A stretch of 64,000 bases of DNA from Microbacterium sp. LWO12-1.2 (lineage in GTDB: Bacteria > Actinomycetota > Actinomycetes > Actinomycetales > Microbacteriaceae): assembly GCF_040675875.1 (NCBI RefSeq), contig NZ_JBEGII010000001.1:620001-684000 (forward strand), given 5' to 3'. Made by a program: the position numbers and the translations under genes. Below, in pieces: positions 25,680-33,904 of this stretch (position 1 is the first letter of the stretch; each line of letters starts with the position of its first letter). The notes under the pieces are model-generated. The model was given only the letters and a program-made list of their open reading frames with translations. It searched no databases and was not told where the DNA came from.

Positions 25680-25722
25680 GGATGTCCTCGAGGGGTTGAG
25701 CGGGTGAGGCAGGGCGTGCCGG

Positions 25723-26670
25723 TCACCAGGCGAGGGCGGCGGCGAGCGTGGGGTCGGGAGACGAGTCGGCGTACTCCGGGAGAGCGCGGAGCTCATCGAG
25801 GAAGGCATCGACCTCCGCCGCGTACGCGGGGTCGTCGTGCGTCACGGCGATCTCGAGCAGCGGCGGGACATCCATCGCGATGATGAGGTCGAGCCGCGCC
25901 GTGACGGCCGCGCGGGCACCGGCCTCACGCAGCACGCGGATGCCGCCGCGGAGCGCGGTGAGGTAGTCGCGCAGCACGGGCAGCTGCGCCTTGCCCTGCG
26001 TGATCGAGGTGCCGTCGGCGCGGATGCGCCAGTGCACCACGATGTCGGGGATGACATCGAAGGTCCGTGCCCGCGTGTACATCCGCTGGGCGACGATCTG
26101 GTCCTCGTACGCGACGTCTTCGGGGAAGCGCAGGTCGTGCCAGAAGTCCGTGCGGCTGACCTTCGACCACGCGACGATGTTGGCCGAGGCGTTCGGGTGC
26201 TGCAGGATCGTCGTGCGCCGACGCTCCGGGTCGGTCGCAGCGGCCACCCAGGGCTGCACGCGTCCGGCGACATAGGAGTCGTGGTGCGGGCGGGAGCGCA
26301 CGTATGCTCCCGCCACGAAATCGCTTCCCGTCTCCGCCAGTGTCCCGGTGAGGCGGGCGAGCGCCGTCGGGGTGAGTTCATCGTCGCCGTCGAGGAAGCC
26401 CAGGTACGGGCTGTCGACCAGTTCGAGCGCGACGTTGCGGGCCGCACCGAGACCACGGGAGGCCGCGTGCCGGACCACCGTGAACCGCTCATCGGTGGCA
26501 GCTGCCTCGGTGAAGATCGCTCCTGTCGCATCCGCCGAGCCGTCGTCGACCAGGATCGCGCGCCATCGCGTCTCGGTCTGTGCCTGCAGCGAAGCGATGG
26601 CGGCGGGGGCGAACGGGGCGATGTCACGCCCGGGAACGATCATCGTCAAGAGCGGATCGGATGCAGTCAC
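25723..26670 (-). CDS. Glycosyltransferase family 2 protein
   Basis: A 315-residue GT-A glycosyltransferase. The nucleotide-sugar site is seen in IVPGRDIAPF and RAILVDDGSADATG, and the metal-binding DxD in LGFLDGDDELTP. The later EDVAYEDQIVAQRMY supplies the acceptor-side ED pair. No membrane helices are present. It most likely builds cell-wall or surface glycans, but the donor and acceptor are unknown. GTG 26670 sits six bases after TAGAAT on the minus strand, a clean leaderless promoter, so it has its own transcription start despite lying downstream of the NAD operon. Confidence 0.85.
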   Translation of the reverse strand: MTASDPLLTMIVPGRDIAPFAPAAIASLQAQTETRWRAILVDDGSADATGAIFTEAAATDERFTVVRHAASRGLGAARNVALELVDSPYLGFLDGDDELTPTALARLTGTLAETGSDFVAGAYVRSRPHHDSYVAGRVQPWVAAATDPERRRTTILQHPNASANIVAWSKVSRTDFWHDLRFPEDVAYEDQIVAQRMYTRARTFDVIPDIVVHWRIRADGTSITQGKAQLPVLRDYLTALRGGIRVLREAGARAAVTARLDLIIAMDVPPLLEIAVTHDDPAYAAEVDAFLDELRALPEYADSSPDPTLAAALAW

Positions 26671-26676
26671 CAGCCG

Positions 26677-26682
26677 ATTCTA
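26677..26682 (-). promoter_or_regulatory. Leaderless -10 box for the glycosyltransferase gene
   Basis: On the minus strand TAGAAT, then CGGCTG, then the GTG at 26670. The hexamer is close to the sigma-70 consensus. Confidence 0.55.
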
Positions 26683-26693
26683 TGGCCGTATCG

Positions 26694-27830
26694 TCAGCCC
26701 GAGACCGCTCGCACGGAGTCCGCGACCAGCGCGGCCAGATGCTCGGGCGCATCGTCCGGCAGCGGGACGCGCCCGAACGTGAAGCGCACCGACGTCTGCG
26801 CGATCTCCGGAGCGATGCCGCAGGCGAGCAGCACGTGCGATGGCTCGTCGCTGCCCGCGGCGCACGCGGATCCGCTGGATGACACGATGCCGCGTCGTTC
26901 GAGTTCCAGGAGCACGGCCTCACCGCTGGTGCCGGCGAACGTGAAGCTGGCCGTCCCGGGAAGCCGGTGCTGCGGGTCGCCGGTGAGCGCCGCGGAGGGG
27001 ATCCGGGCGCGCACTTCTGCGATGAAGCGCTCGGTCGCAGCACCGACGCGGGCGGTGACGGCCGCCCGCTCCGCCTCGGCGAGCTGCAGGGCGGTGGCGA
27101 GGCCGACCGCGCCCGCCACGTTCTCGGTTCCTGAACGTCGCCCCCGCTCCTGGCCGCCGCCGTGCAGCAGCGGTTCCATGGCCACCCGGCCCCGCACCGC
27201 CAGGGCGCCGATACCTTTGGGTGCGCCGAGTTTGTGCCCGGCGATCGAGATCGCGTCCACCCCGAGTTCGTGCAGATCGAGCCATCCCGCTGATTGCACG
27301 GCATCGACATGCAGCGGCACACCGGCGGCACGGGTCACGGCGCTGAGGGCAGCGAGGTCCTGGACGGTGCCGATCTCGTTGTTGGCGTGACCGAGCGACA
27401 CGACCGCCGTATCGCTGCGGAGAGCGGCGGCGAGGGCTTCGGGGGAGATGCGCCCGAGCGAGTCGACGGCGACGTGCGTGACGGATACGTCGTGGAACCG
27501 TCGCAGGTACTCCGCAGACTCCAGGATCGACTCGTGCTCGATCGGCGAGACGACGACGTGGCGTCGGTCACGCGCGAGCGCCGCCAGGGTGATCCCCTTG
27601 ACCGCCAGGTTGTTCGCCTCGGTGCCGCCCGCTGTGAAGATCACATCACCGGTGCGCATCCCTATTACCGCGGCGATCCGGGTACGGGCATCCTCGAGAG
27701 CGCTCGCCGCGGCCTCGCCGGTCGTGTGATGACTGGAGGGATTGCCGAACACCTCGGTGAGGTAGGGGCGCATCGCCTCCAGCACCTCCGGACGCACCGG
27801 AGATGTCGCGGCGTGGTCGAGGTAGAGCAC
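26694..27830 (-). CDS. Cysteine desulfurase (NifS-like) of the NAD operon
   Basis: A 378-residue fold-type I PLP enzyme. The PLP lysine lies in SIAGHKLGAPKGIGAL and the persulfide cysteine in SSGSACAAGSDEPSHVL. It removes sulfur from cysteine for Fe-S cluster assembly. Its GTG start (27830) overlaps the nadC stop by one base (TAGTG), placing it in the nad operon. NifS-like proteins in nad operons are known to mature the 4Fe-4S cluster of quinolinate synthase NadA, and that role is inferred here. No separate scaffold gene is nearby. Confidence 0.85.
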   Translation of the reverse strand: MLYLDHAATSPVRPEVLEAMRPYLTEVFGNPSSHHTTGEAAASALEDARTRIAAVIGMRTGDVIFTAGGTEANNLAVKGITLAALARDRRHVVVSPIEHESILESAEYLRRFHDVSVTHVAVDSLGRISPEALAAALRSDTAVVSLGHANNEIGTVQDLAALSAVTRAAGVPLHVDAVQSAGWLDLHELGVDAISIAGHKLGAPKGIGALAVRGRVAMEPLLHGGGQERGRRSGTENVAGAVGLATALQLAEAERAAVTARVGAATERFIAEVRARIPSAALTGDPQHRLPGTASFTFAGTSGEAVLLELERRGIVSSSGSACAAGSDEPSHVLLACGIAPEIAQTSVRFTFGRVPLPDDAPEHLAALVADSVRAVSG

Positions 27831-28681
27831 TAGGAGATCCGCATGTCCAGTCCGAGGTCCAGAGCCCGTGCGGAATGCGTCAGCGCTCCGACCGAGATCA
27901 CATCGACGCCGGTGCGGGCGATGTCGCCCACGGTGTCGAGGTCCACGCCGCCGGATGCCTCCGTCGTCGCCCGCCCGCCGATCAGGGCGACGCCTGCACG
28001 CAGATCCTCGAGCGAGAAGTTGTCGAGGAGCACGGTGTGCGCTCCGCCGTCGAGCACCGAGGGGATCTGGTCGAGCCGGTCGACCTCGACCACCACGTGC
28101 ACCGTGTGCGGGAGGCGGGAGAGCGCATCGCGCAGTGCTGTGGCGAGATCGGCGCCGGAGCGCGCGATCACGGCGAGGTGGTTGTCCTTCGCCATCACGG
28201 CGTCGGACAGCGAGTAGCGGTGATTGCGGCCTCCGCCCGAGAGCACGGCGTGACGCTCGAACGCGCGCAGTCCCGGTGTCGTCTTGCGGGTGTCGACGAT
28301 GCGCGCCTGCGTACCCTCGACCGCGGCGACGTATGCGGCAGTGAGAGTCGCGATGCCGCTCATCCGCTGCACGAAGTTGAGTGCGACGCGCTCCGCGGTG
28401 AGGATGCCGCGGGCCGGCCCCGAGACCGATGCGAGCACGTCGCCGGGGACGAAGTGGTCGCCGTCGCCGACGTGCTGGTCGACGGTGATCGAGGCGTCGG
28501 TCAGGGCGAACGCGGCGGCGAAGACCTCGCCGCCGCTGAACACACCGGATTCGCGGGCCACCAGGTCGGCGGTGGCGGTGGCGTCGGCAGGGAGCAGCGT
28601 CGTGCTGGTGAGGTCGCCCCAGGGGGCGTCTTCCTCCAGCGCAGCTCCGACGACGCGGGTGAGAGTGGCGGCGGTGAGCAT
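27830..28681 (-). CDS. nadC: Nicotinate-nucleotide pyrophosphorylase (carboxylating)
   Basis: A 283-residue quinolinate phosphoribosyltransferase. Family landmarks are EDAPWGDLTSTTLLP near the N-terminus, LNFVQRMSGIATLT, the PRPP-site ARIVDTRKTTPGLR and GGRNHRYSLSDAVMAKDNH (arginines and lysines that bind quinolinate), and VDVISVGALTHSA. It makes nicotinate mononucleotide from quinolinate and PRPP. ATG 28681 overlaps the nadB stop by one base (TGATG). Upstream extensions of the frame lie inside nadB and are rejected. Confidence 0.93.
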   Translation of the reverse strand: MLTAATLTRVVGAALEEDAPWGDLTSTTLLPADATATADLVARESGVFSGGEVFAAAFALTDASITVDQHVGDGDHFVPGDVLASVSGPARGILTAERVALNFVQRMSGIATLTAAYVAAVEGTQARIVDTRKTTPGLRAFERHAVLSGGGRNHRYSLSDAVMAKDNHLAVIARSGADLATALRDALSRLPHTVHVVVEVDRLDQIPSVLDGGAHTVLLDNFSLEDLRAGVALIGGRATTEASGGVDLDTVGDIARTGVDVISVGALTHSARALDLGLDMRIS

Positions 28682-30162
28682 CAGACTCCGATCAGAGCGG
28701 GTTCGCGGAAGTGGGCGCCGACGGACTCGGTGCGTCGCAGGGCAGCAGACACCGTCTCGTCGGCGAGGAGCAGCAGATTGGCGTCCTCGTGGTCGGCCAC
28801 GCTGTGAGAGGCGTCGAGCCCGGCGCGCCAGGCGCGGATCACCTCCCGCGCGTGTGCCAGACCCTCGTCGGTGCGGAGGAGTCCGACGTGGTCCCACATC
28901 AGCTGCTGCAGTGCGGCACGGGAGAAGGGGAGCGCAGCGAGGTGGTTCGACGGCAGGATGTCGTCGCGCCAGGCACGTACCGGCGTTGACGCCGTCGCGG
29001 GAGCTGGCGCCACCAGGGCCGCAGCCGCCCTGGCTCCGAACACCGCACCCTCGAGGAGCGAGTTCGACGCGAGACGGTTCGCGCCGTGCACGCCGGTCCT
29101 GGCGACCTCTCCCACGGCGAAGAGACCGGGGATGCTGGTGCGCCCGTCGAGGTCGGTGACGATCCCGCCCATCAGGTAGTGCGCCGCGGGCGTCACGGGA
29201 ATGGGCTCACGAGCCCAGTCGAATCCGCGTTCGCGGGTCACGCGGTCGATCGTCGGGAAGCGCCTCGCCAGCATCGTCGTCCCCAGCATCGTGGCATCCA
29301 GCCGCACCGGAGAGCCCTGCGCTGCAGCCTGGCGTGCGATCGCGCGCGACACGACATCGCGGGGAGCGAGCTCACCGTCCGGGTGCACGTCGAACATGAA
29401 CCGTCGCCCGTCGGAGTCGATCAGGGTCGCGCCCTCGCCGCGCACGGCTTCCGAGATCAGGAATGCGGGCGAGGAGTCGAGGATGGTGGGGTGGAACTGC
29501 ACGAACTCCAGATCGGCCACCGCCGCACCGGCGCGGAGAGCAGCGGCGATCCCATCGCCGGTCGTGCCCGCCGGGTTGGTCGTGTGGGCATAGAGGTGTC
29601 CGGCGCCTCCGGTCGCGAGGATCACGGCATCGGCGTCGAGTTCTCCGCTGGCGCCGTCGATCAGGGTGCGGATGCCGCGGGCGACGCCGTCGACGATCAT
29701 GAGGTCGACCAGGAACGCCTCTTCGACGATCGTGATGTCCGTGTCGCGAACGGCGTACGAGAGGGCACGTGAGATCGCCGCCCCGGTGGCATCGCCACCG
29801 GCATGCACGATGCGCGCGTGGCTGTGCGCCGCTTCCCGCCCGAGCAGCAGCTGTCCGTCGGGGGAGCGGTCGAACGCCACACCGCGGGTGATCAGTTCGG
29901 CGATCCGCGCCGCTCCTTCCGCCACCAGGATCGACACCGCGGCCTCATCCGAAAGACCGGCGCCGGCATCCATGGTGTCTCGCGCATGCCGTTGCGCGGA
30001 GTCGCCCGCGCCGTACACCCCGGCGACGCCGCCCTGGGCGAAGCCGGTGCTGCCGTCTCCCAGCGCGCCCTTCGTCACAAGCGTGACGACGTGGCCGGAC
30101 TCGTGCGCGTGCAACGCGGCGGTGAGTCCCGCGATGCCCGAGCCGACGACGATGACGTTCAT
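28681..30162 (-). CDS. nadB: L-aspartate oxidase
   Basis: A 493-residue flavoprotein. The FAD-binding motif is VVGSGIAGLTAALHAHESG at the N-terminus, followed by GSTGFAQGGVAGVYG. Other landmarks are VQFHPTILDSSPAFLISEAV, the catalytic-region MGGIVTDLDGRTSIPGLFAV and GANRLASNSLLEGAVFGARA. It oxidises aspartate to iminoaspartate, the NadA substrate. ATG 30162 overlaps the nadA stop by four bases (ATGA). The protein is close to the usual 500-540 residues; the C-terminal helical domain is a little short. Confidence 0.93.
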   Translation of the reverse strand: MNVIVVGSGIAGLTAALHAHESGHVVTLVTKGALGDGSTGFAQGGVAGVYGAGDSAQRHARDTMDAGAGLSDEAAVSILVAEGAARIAELITRGVAFDRSPDGQLLLGREAAHSHARIVHAGGDATGAAISRALSYAVRDTDITIVEEAFLVDLMIVDGVARGIRTLIDGASGELDADAVILATGGAGHLYAHTTNPAGTTGDGIAAALRAGAAVADLEFVQFHPTILDSSPAFLISEAVRGEGATLIDSDGRRFMFDVHPDGELAPRDVVSRAIARQAAAQGSPVRLDATMLGTTMLARRFPTIDRVTRERGFDWAREPIPVTPAAHYLMGGIVTDLDGRTSIPGLFAVGEVARTGVHGANRLASNSLLEGAVFGARAAAALVAPAPATASTPVRAWRDDILPSNHLAALPFSRAALQQLMWDHVGLLRTDEGLAHAREVIRAWRAGLDASHSVADHEDANLLLLADETVSAALRRTESVGAHFREPALIGV

Positions 30163-31520
30163 CGCGTGCTCGCCGCCGCGGGGGTCCGGGGAGCATCCAC
30201 GACGGGCGGCTTCGCTGCCAGCATCCGCTCCAGGGCGACCCGTGCAGGATCGGCCACATCAGCCGACACCGTGATCCGGTTGGGGGTGCGGCCGGCGACC
30301 AGCTCCTCCAGCGTCCAGGCGAGATACCCGGGGTGGATGCGGTACATCGTGGAGCACGGGCACACGACCGGGTCGAGGCAGAAGATCTCGTGCTGCGGGT
30401 ACTGCGCCGCGAGTCGACGGACGAGGTTGATCTCGGTCCCGATCGCGAAGGTGGTCGGCTCGGTGGCGCCGTCGATCGCCCGGCGGATGTAGTCGGTGGA
30501 CCCGGCCTCGTCGGCGGCGTCCACGACCTCCATCGGGCACTCCGGATGCACGATCACCCGCACTCCGGGGTGTTCGGCGCGTGCCTGATCGATCTGGCCG
30601 ACCGTGAACCGGCGGTGCACGGAGCAGAAGCCGTGCCAGAGGATCACGCGAGAGTCCTGGAGCTCCTCGGCGCTGGAGCCGCCCAATGCGCGGCGGGGGT
30701 TCCACATCGGCATCTGCTCGAGCGGCACTCCCATCGCCTTGGCGGTGTTGCGTCCCAGGTGCTGGTCGGGGAAGAACAGCACCCGGCGTCCGCGGGCGAA
30801 CGCCCATTCCAGCACGGTCTGCGCGTTGGACGAGGTGCAGACGATGCCGCCGTGCCGCCCGACGAAGCCCTTGATCGCGGCGGAGGAGTTCATGTAGGTG
30901 ACGGGGATGACCGGCACGCGCCCTTCCGCATCGACGGCGTCGAGGTCGCCCAGCACCTCGGCGAGCTGCTCCCAGCACTCCTCGACCTGATCGATGTCGG
31001 CCATGTCGGCCATGGAACAGCCCGCAGCGAGGTTCGGGAGGATCACGGCCTGCTCGGGCCCGGACAGCAGGTCCGCGGTCTCTGCCATGAAGTGCACGCC
31101 GCAGAAGACGATCGCCTCGGCATCCGGCCGGCCCTTCGCCGCGGTGGCGAGCTGGAACGAGTCGCCGACGTAGTCCGCGTGCCGCACGACCTCTTCGCGC
31201 TGGTAGAAGTGGCCGAGGATGACGACGCGGTCGCCGAGGGTCGCCTTCGCGGCGCGGATACGCTCGTGGAGCTCCTCCTCATCGGCCTCGCGGTACGCGG
31301 AGGGGAGCTCGCCCTGGCGGGGAGAACCGGTCGGGATGACGTCGCCCATCGAGGAGCCGGGGCCGTATCCGGGACGCACGTCGAAATCCCAGGGGCCTGC
31401 AGCGAGGTCGGTGCTGCAGGTGGCGTCGGTCGACGCTCCGGTGACGATCGCCTGGATCGCGTGATCGACGGAGGCATCGATCGCAGGAACCGCGGGAGTC
31501 GGGACGAAGGTGATGCTCAT
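30159..31520 (-). CDS. nadA: Quinolinate synthase
   Basis: A 453-residue NadA of the long actinobacterial type. The three domains are visible, with cluster-ligand candidates in FCGVHFMAETADLL, HPECPMEV and DPVVCPCSTMYR. The substrate-binding GHFYQREEVV and SNAQTVLEWAF motifs are intact. It condenses iminoaspartate with dihydroxyacetone phosphate to quinolinate using a 4Fe-4S cluster. The first 65 residues are a poorly conserved extension. ATG 31520 overlaps the nrtR stop by four bases. Confidence 0.93.
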   Translation of the reverse strand: MSITFVPTPAVPAIDASVDHAIQAIVTGASTDATCSTDLAAGPWDFDVRPGYGPGSSMGDVIPTGSPRQGELPSAYREADEEELHERIRAAKATLGDRVVILGHFYQREEVVRHADYVGDSFQLATAAKGRPDAEAIVFCGVHFMAETADLLSGPEQAVILPNLAAGCSMADMADIDQVEECWEQLAEVLGDLDAVDAEGRVPVIPVTYMNSSAAIKGFVGRHGGIVCTSSNAQTVLEWAFARGRRVLFFPDQHLGRNTAKAMGVPLEQMPMWNPRRALGGSSAEELQDSRVILWHGFCSVHRRFTVGQIDQARAEHPGVRVIVHPECPMEVVDAADEAGSTDYIRRAIDGATEPTTFAIGTEINLVRRLAAQYPQHEIFCLDPVVCPCSTMYRIHPGYLAWTLEELVAGRTPNRITVSADVADPARVALERMLAAKPPVVDAPRTPAAASTR

Positions 31521-32233
31521 CGGGTGCTCGTTTCTTCGGAACCGAGCGGGCCGCGGTCGGCCAGCTCGACATCGGTGTTGTAGCGGTACAGACGTGCAGG
31601 TCGGTGGCTTCCCGTGCGGAAGCGGTCGGTGGGGATGAGATTGCCGGTGGACTCGACCTGGCGGCGGAAGTTCGCTGGGTCGAGGTGCTTGCCGAGAATG
31701 GCTTCGTACGCCTCACGGAGGTCGGCGAGCGTGAACTCGGCGGGGAGGAAGCCGTGCGCGACGCGGCTGTAGCCGACCTTGTTGCGCAGTCGCCACAGCG
31801 CGTACTCGATGATCTTCGCGTGGTCGAAGGCGAGAGGGGGCAGCGCGTCGATGTCGAACCATTGCACGTTCTCGGGAGCGCGTCCTGAGGCGAGGTGGGC
31901 GGCGCTCTGAGCCATCACGTCGTCTTGACGAAGGAGTGCCCAATAGACGAGGGAGACCACACGTGTGGGGGAGCGGTCGACCGCTCCGAATGCGTAGAGC
32001 TGCTCCAGGTAGCTCGGTGCGAGTCCGGTGGTCTCGGCGAGTGTGCGCGCGGCGGCGTCGACAGGCGATTCCGTACGGGTGAGCCATCCACCGGGCAGCG
32101 CCCACCGGTCAGCGAAGGGTTCCCTCGTCCGCCGCACGAGCGGCAGCGCAAGCACCGGTTCCTCCTCCGCCGACGCGCGCAGCGTGAGGATGACCGTCGA
32201 GACGGCGACACGGATGCCACTGGTTTGGGTCAT
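31517..32233 (-). CDS. nrtR: NrtR-type NAD-biosynthesis regulator (Nudix domain plus winged helix)
   Basis: A 238-residue protein with an N-terminal Nudix fold (TVILTLRASAEEEPVLALPL; WALPGGWLTRTESPVDAAAR) and a C-terminal winged helix (FTLADLREAYEAILGKHLDP; NFRRQVESTGNLIPTDRF). The Nudix box is degenerate (ARTLAETTGL in place of REUxEExGU), as in NrtR repressors that sense ADP-ribose without hydrolysing it well. It heads the nadABC-desulfurase operon, so autoregulation is likely. ATG 32233 follows GGAGG by a few bases; the longer ORF start lacks support. A catalytically active Nudix hydrolase is the alternative. Confidence 0.82.
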   Translation of the reverse strand: MTQTSGIRVAVSTVILTLRASAEEEPVLALPLVRRTREPFADRWALPGGWLTRTESPVDAAARTLAETTGLAPSYLEQLYAFGAVDRSPTRVVSLVYWALLRQDDVMAQSAAHLASGRAPENVQWFDIDALPPLAFDHAKIIEYALWRLRNKVGYSRVAHGFLPAEFTLADLREAYEAILGKHLDPANFRRQVESTGNLIPTDRFRTGSHRPARLYRYNTDVELADRGPLGSEETSTR

Positions 32234-32258
32234 TGATACCTTAACCTCCGAGAACGAT

Positions 32259-32281
32259 CTTAGTGTCAACGTGACAATTAG
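32259..32281. promoter_or_regulatory. Candidate NrtR operator
   Basis: The 23-bp site reads CTTAGTGTCA-ACG-TGACAATTAG, with eight of ten arm positions symmetric and a perfect TGTCA-N3-TGACA core. On the minus strand it contains TTGACA, a possible -35 box of nrtR, so binding would block transcription of the NAD operon. Confidence 0.6.
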
Positions 32282-32343
32282 TGCACCTTCATGACGTCGA
32301 TCGCCGTCGAGTCCGAAACGTTATCTCTCCGGGGCGGCGGGGC

Positions 32344-32389
32344 TTGTTCCCCCGTTCCGGGTTTGTTAGGTTACTGTCCTAACAAACCC
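32344..32389 (+). promoter_or_regulatory. Sugar-operon promoter with 31-bp palindromic operator
   Basis: TTGTTC (32344-32349), a 17-base spacer and TAGGTT (32367-32372) form a good promoter. The -10 lies inside a perfect 12-bp inverted repeat, GGGTTTGTTAGG (32359-32370) and CCTAACAAACCC (32378-32389), with a seven-base centre. The arrangement fits a repressor operator, possibly of ROK or LacI type. No regulator gene is adjacent in the operon. Confidence 0.6.
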
Positions 32390-32505
32390 CTTCGCGGCGT
32401 TCCGACAGGTGCACGCCGGAGGGGCACCCGGTCACCACCCCTGGAGGCCGGCCTCCCTTCGGGAGATATCCCTCCTGCAGTGCAGCACCGAGAGGAAACA
32501 GAAGA

Positions 32506-33840
32506 ATGAACCGAAACGGCAAGCGCAAGATCGCGCTCACCGCCATCGCGGGGGCCTCCGTCCTCGCACTGGGCCTGACCGCCTGCGGTACCGCTGAAGG
32601 CGGCGAAGCGAGCGCATCCGGATTCGACCCGGATTCCGCGAAGGGACAGGACATCACGTTCTGGGTGATGGGTGGCGACACCCCGGAAGAGGCGCGCGAG
32701 TACCTGGTCGACGCATACGAAGAGGCGACCGGCGGCACACTCACCATCGAGCAGCAGGACTGGAGCGACGCCCTCACCAAGCTGACCAACCAGCTTCCCG
32801 ACGCCAAGAACACTCCCGATGTGACCGAGATCGGCAACACCTGGTCGCCGACCTTCACGACCGCTGGCGCGTTCAGCGACCTGAGCCCGATCTACGAGGA
32901 TCTCGGCGGCGATAAGCTGCTGAGCTCCTTCGTCGAAGTCGGTGAGGTCGACGGCAAACAGTACGCGTTGCCGTACTACTTCGGATCCCGATACATCACC
33001 TACCGCAAGGACATCTGGACCGCCGCTGGTCTTGAGGTCCCCAAGACGCTCGACGAGTTCAGCGAATCGGTCAAGACGCTCCGCACCGACGCTCAGTCGG
33101 GCTTCTACATCGGAGGTCAGGACTGGCGCAACGGAATCTCCTGGATCTTCGCGAACGGCGGGGAGCTGGCGAAGAAGGACGGCGACAAGTGGGTGTCCAC
33201 TCTGTCCGACCCGAAGTCCATCGCAGGTCTCACGCAGTTCCAAGACATCTTCACTGGCGCCTCGAACGCGCCGGCCACCGAGGACGACTCGACGCCGTGG
33301 ATCAACATCAACAACGACAAGAGCGGTGCGGCTCCGACTGCGGCAACGATCATCGCCCCGGGATGGGCGCACTGGTCTGTGGGTGACTACACCGGCGACA
33401 ACGACGAGGGAGCCGAACTGCGCGAGTGGAACGACGACACCTTCGGCGTGTTCCCGCTTCCGGGCCTCGAGGAGGGGTCGGTCGCACCGGTCTTCGCGGG
33501 CGGGTCGAACCTCGGCATCTCGGCCAAGAGCGAGAATCAGGCGGGTGCCAAGGAACTGCTGCGGATCATCTACTCGGACGAGTACCAGGCCCTCCTCGCG
33601 AAGAACGGCCTGGGCCCGGCGAACGTCGACTTCGTCAGCGATCTCGGCGATGACCAGTTCGCCCAAGCGCTCGTCGACTCGGCGCTCGGCTCGAAGCTGA
33701 CGCCGGCGGCGCCTGGTTGGGCGGCCGTCGAGGGCAAGAAGATCCTGGAGGAGTTCTTCGGCAAGGTGGCCGAGGGCGGCGACATCGCAGAACTTGCGAA
33801 GGAGTACGACGCCAAGATCGACGTCATCATCAACGGTTGA
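32506..33840 (+). CDS. Sugar ABC transporter substrate-binding lipoprotein
   Basis: A 444-residue family-1 solute-binding protein. The signal peptide (KRKIALTAIAGASVLALGLT) ends in the lipobox LTACG. The mature part shows DITFWVMGGDTPEEAREYLV, GNTWSPTFTTAGAFSDLSPI, YALPYYFGSRYITYRKDIW and VAPVFAGGSNLGISAKSENQ, typical of oligosaccharide binders. The 5' leader of about 125 bases includes a GGAGGCCGGCCTCC palindrome and a CTCCC-TTC-GGGAG hairpin. GAGAGGAAACAG precedes ATG 32506. The sugar is not identifiable. Confidence 0.88.
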   Translation: MNRNGKRKIALTAIAGASVLALGLTACGTAEGGEASASGFDPDSAKGQDITFWVMGGDTPEEAREYLVDAYEEATGGTLTIEQQDWSDALTKLTNQLPDAKNTPDVTEIGNTWSPTFTTAGAFSDLSPIYEDLGGDKLLSSFVEVGEVDGKQYALPYYFGSRYITYRKDIWTAAGLEVPKTLDEFSESVKTLRTDAQSGFYIGGQDWRNGISWIFANGGELAKKDGDKWVSTLSDPKSIAGLTQFQDIFTGASNAPATEDDSTPWININNDKSGAAPTAATIIAPGWAHWSVGDYTGDNDEGAELREWNDDTFGVFPLPGLEEGSVAPVFAGGSNLGISAKSENQAGAKELLRIIYSDEYQALLAKNGLGPANVDFVSDLGDDQFAQALVDSALGSKLTPAAPGWAAVEGKKILEEFFGKVAEGGDIAELAKEYDAKIDVIING

Positions 33841-33846
33841 TCACCA

Positions 33847-33879
33847 GCGTGGGGGTCGGGTCCGCCCCGGCCCCCACGC
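33847..33879 (+). terminator. Intercistronic hairpin after the sugar-binding protein gene
   Basis: GCGTGGGGG (33847-33855) pairs perfectly with CCCCCACGC (33871-33879), with further pairing inside. Lacking a U-tract, it probably limits readthrough or protects the binding-protein mRNA. Confidence 0.55.
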
Positions 33880-33904
33880 GCATTCTCAGACAGGCAACGC
33901 GCGT

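Noticed and set aside
32443..32456. GGAGGCCGGCCTCC palindrome in the sugar operon leader as a second operator
   Set aside because: It lies downstream of the promoter, in the transcribed leader, and is simple GC-rich symmetry; it is more likely an mRNA stem.
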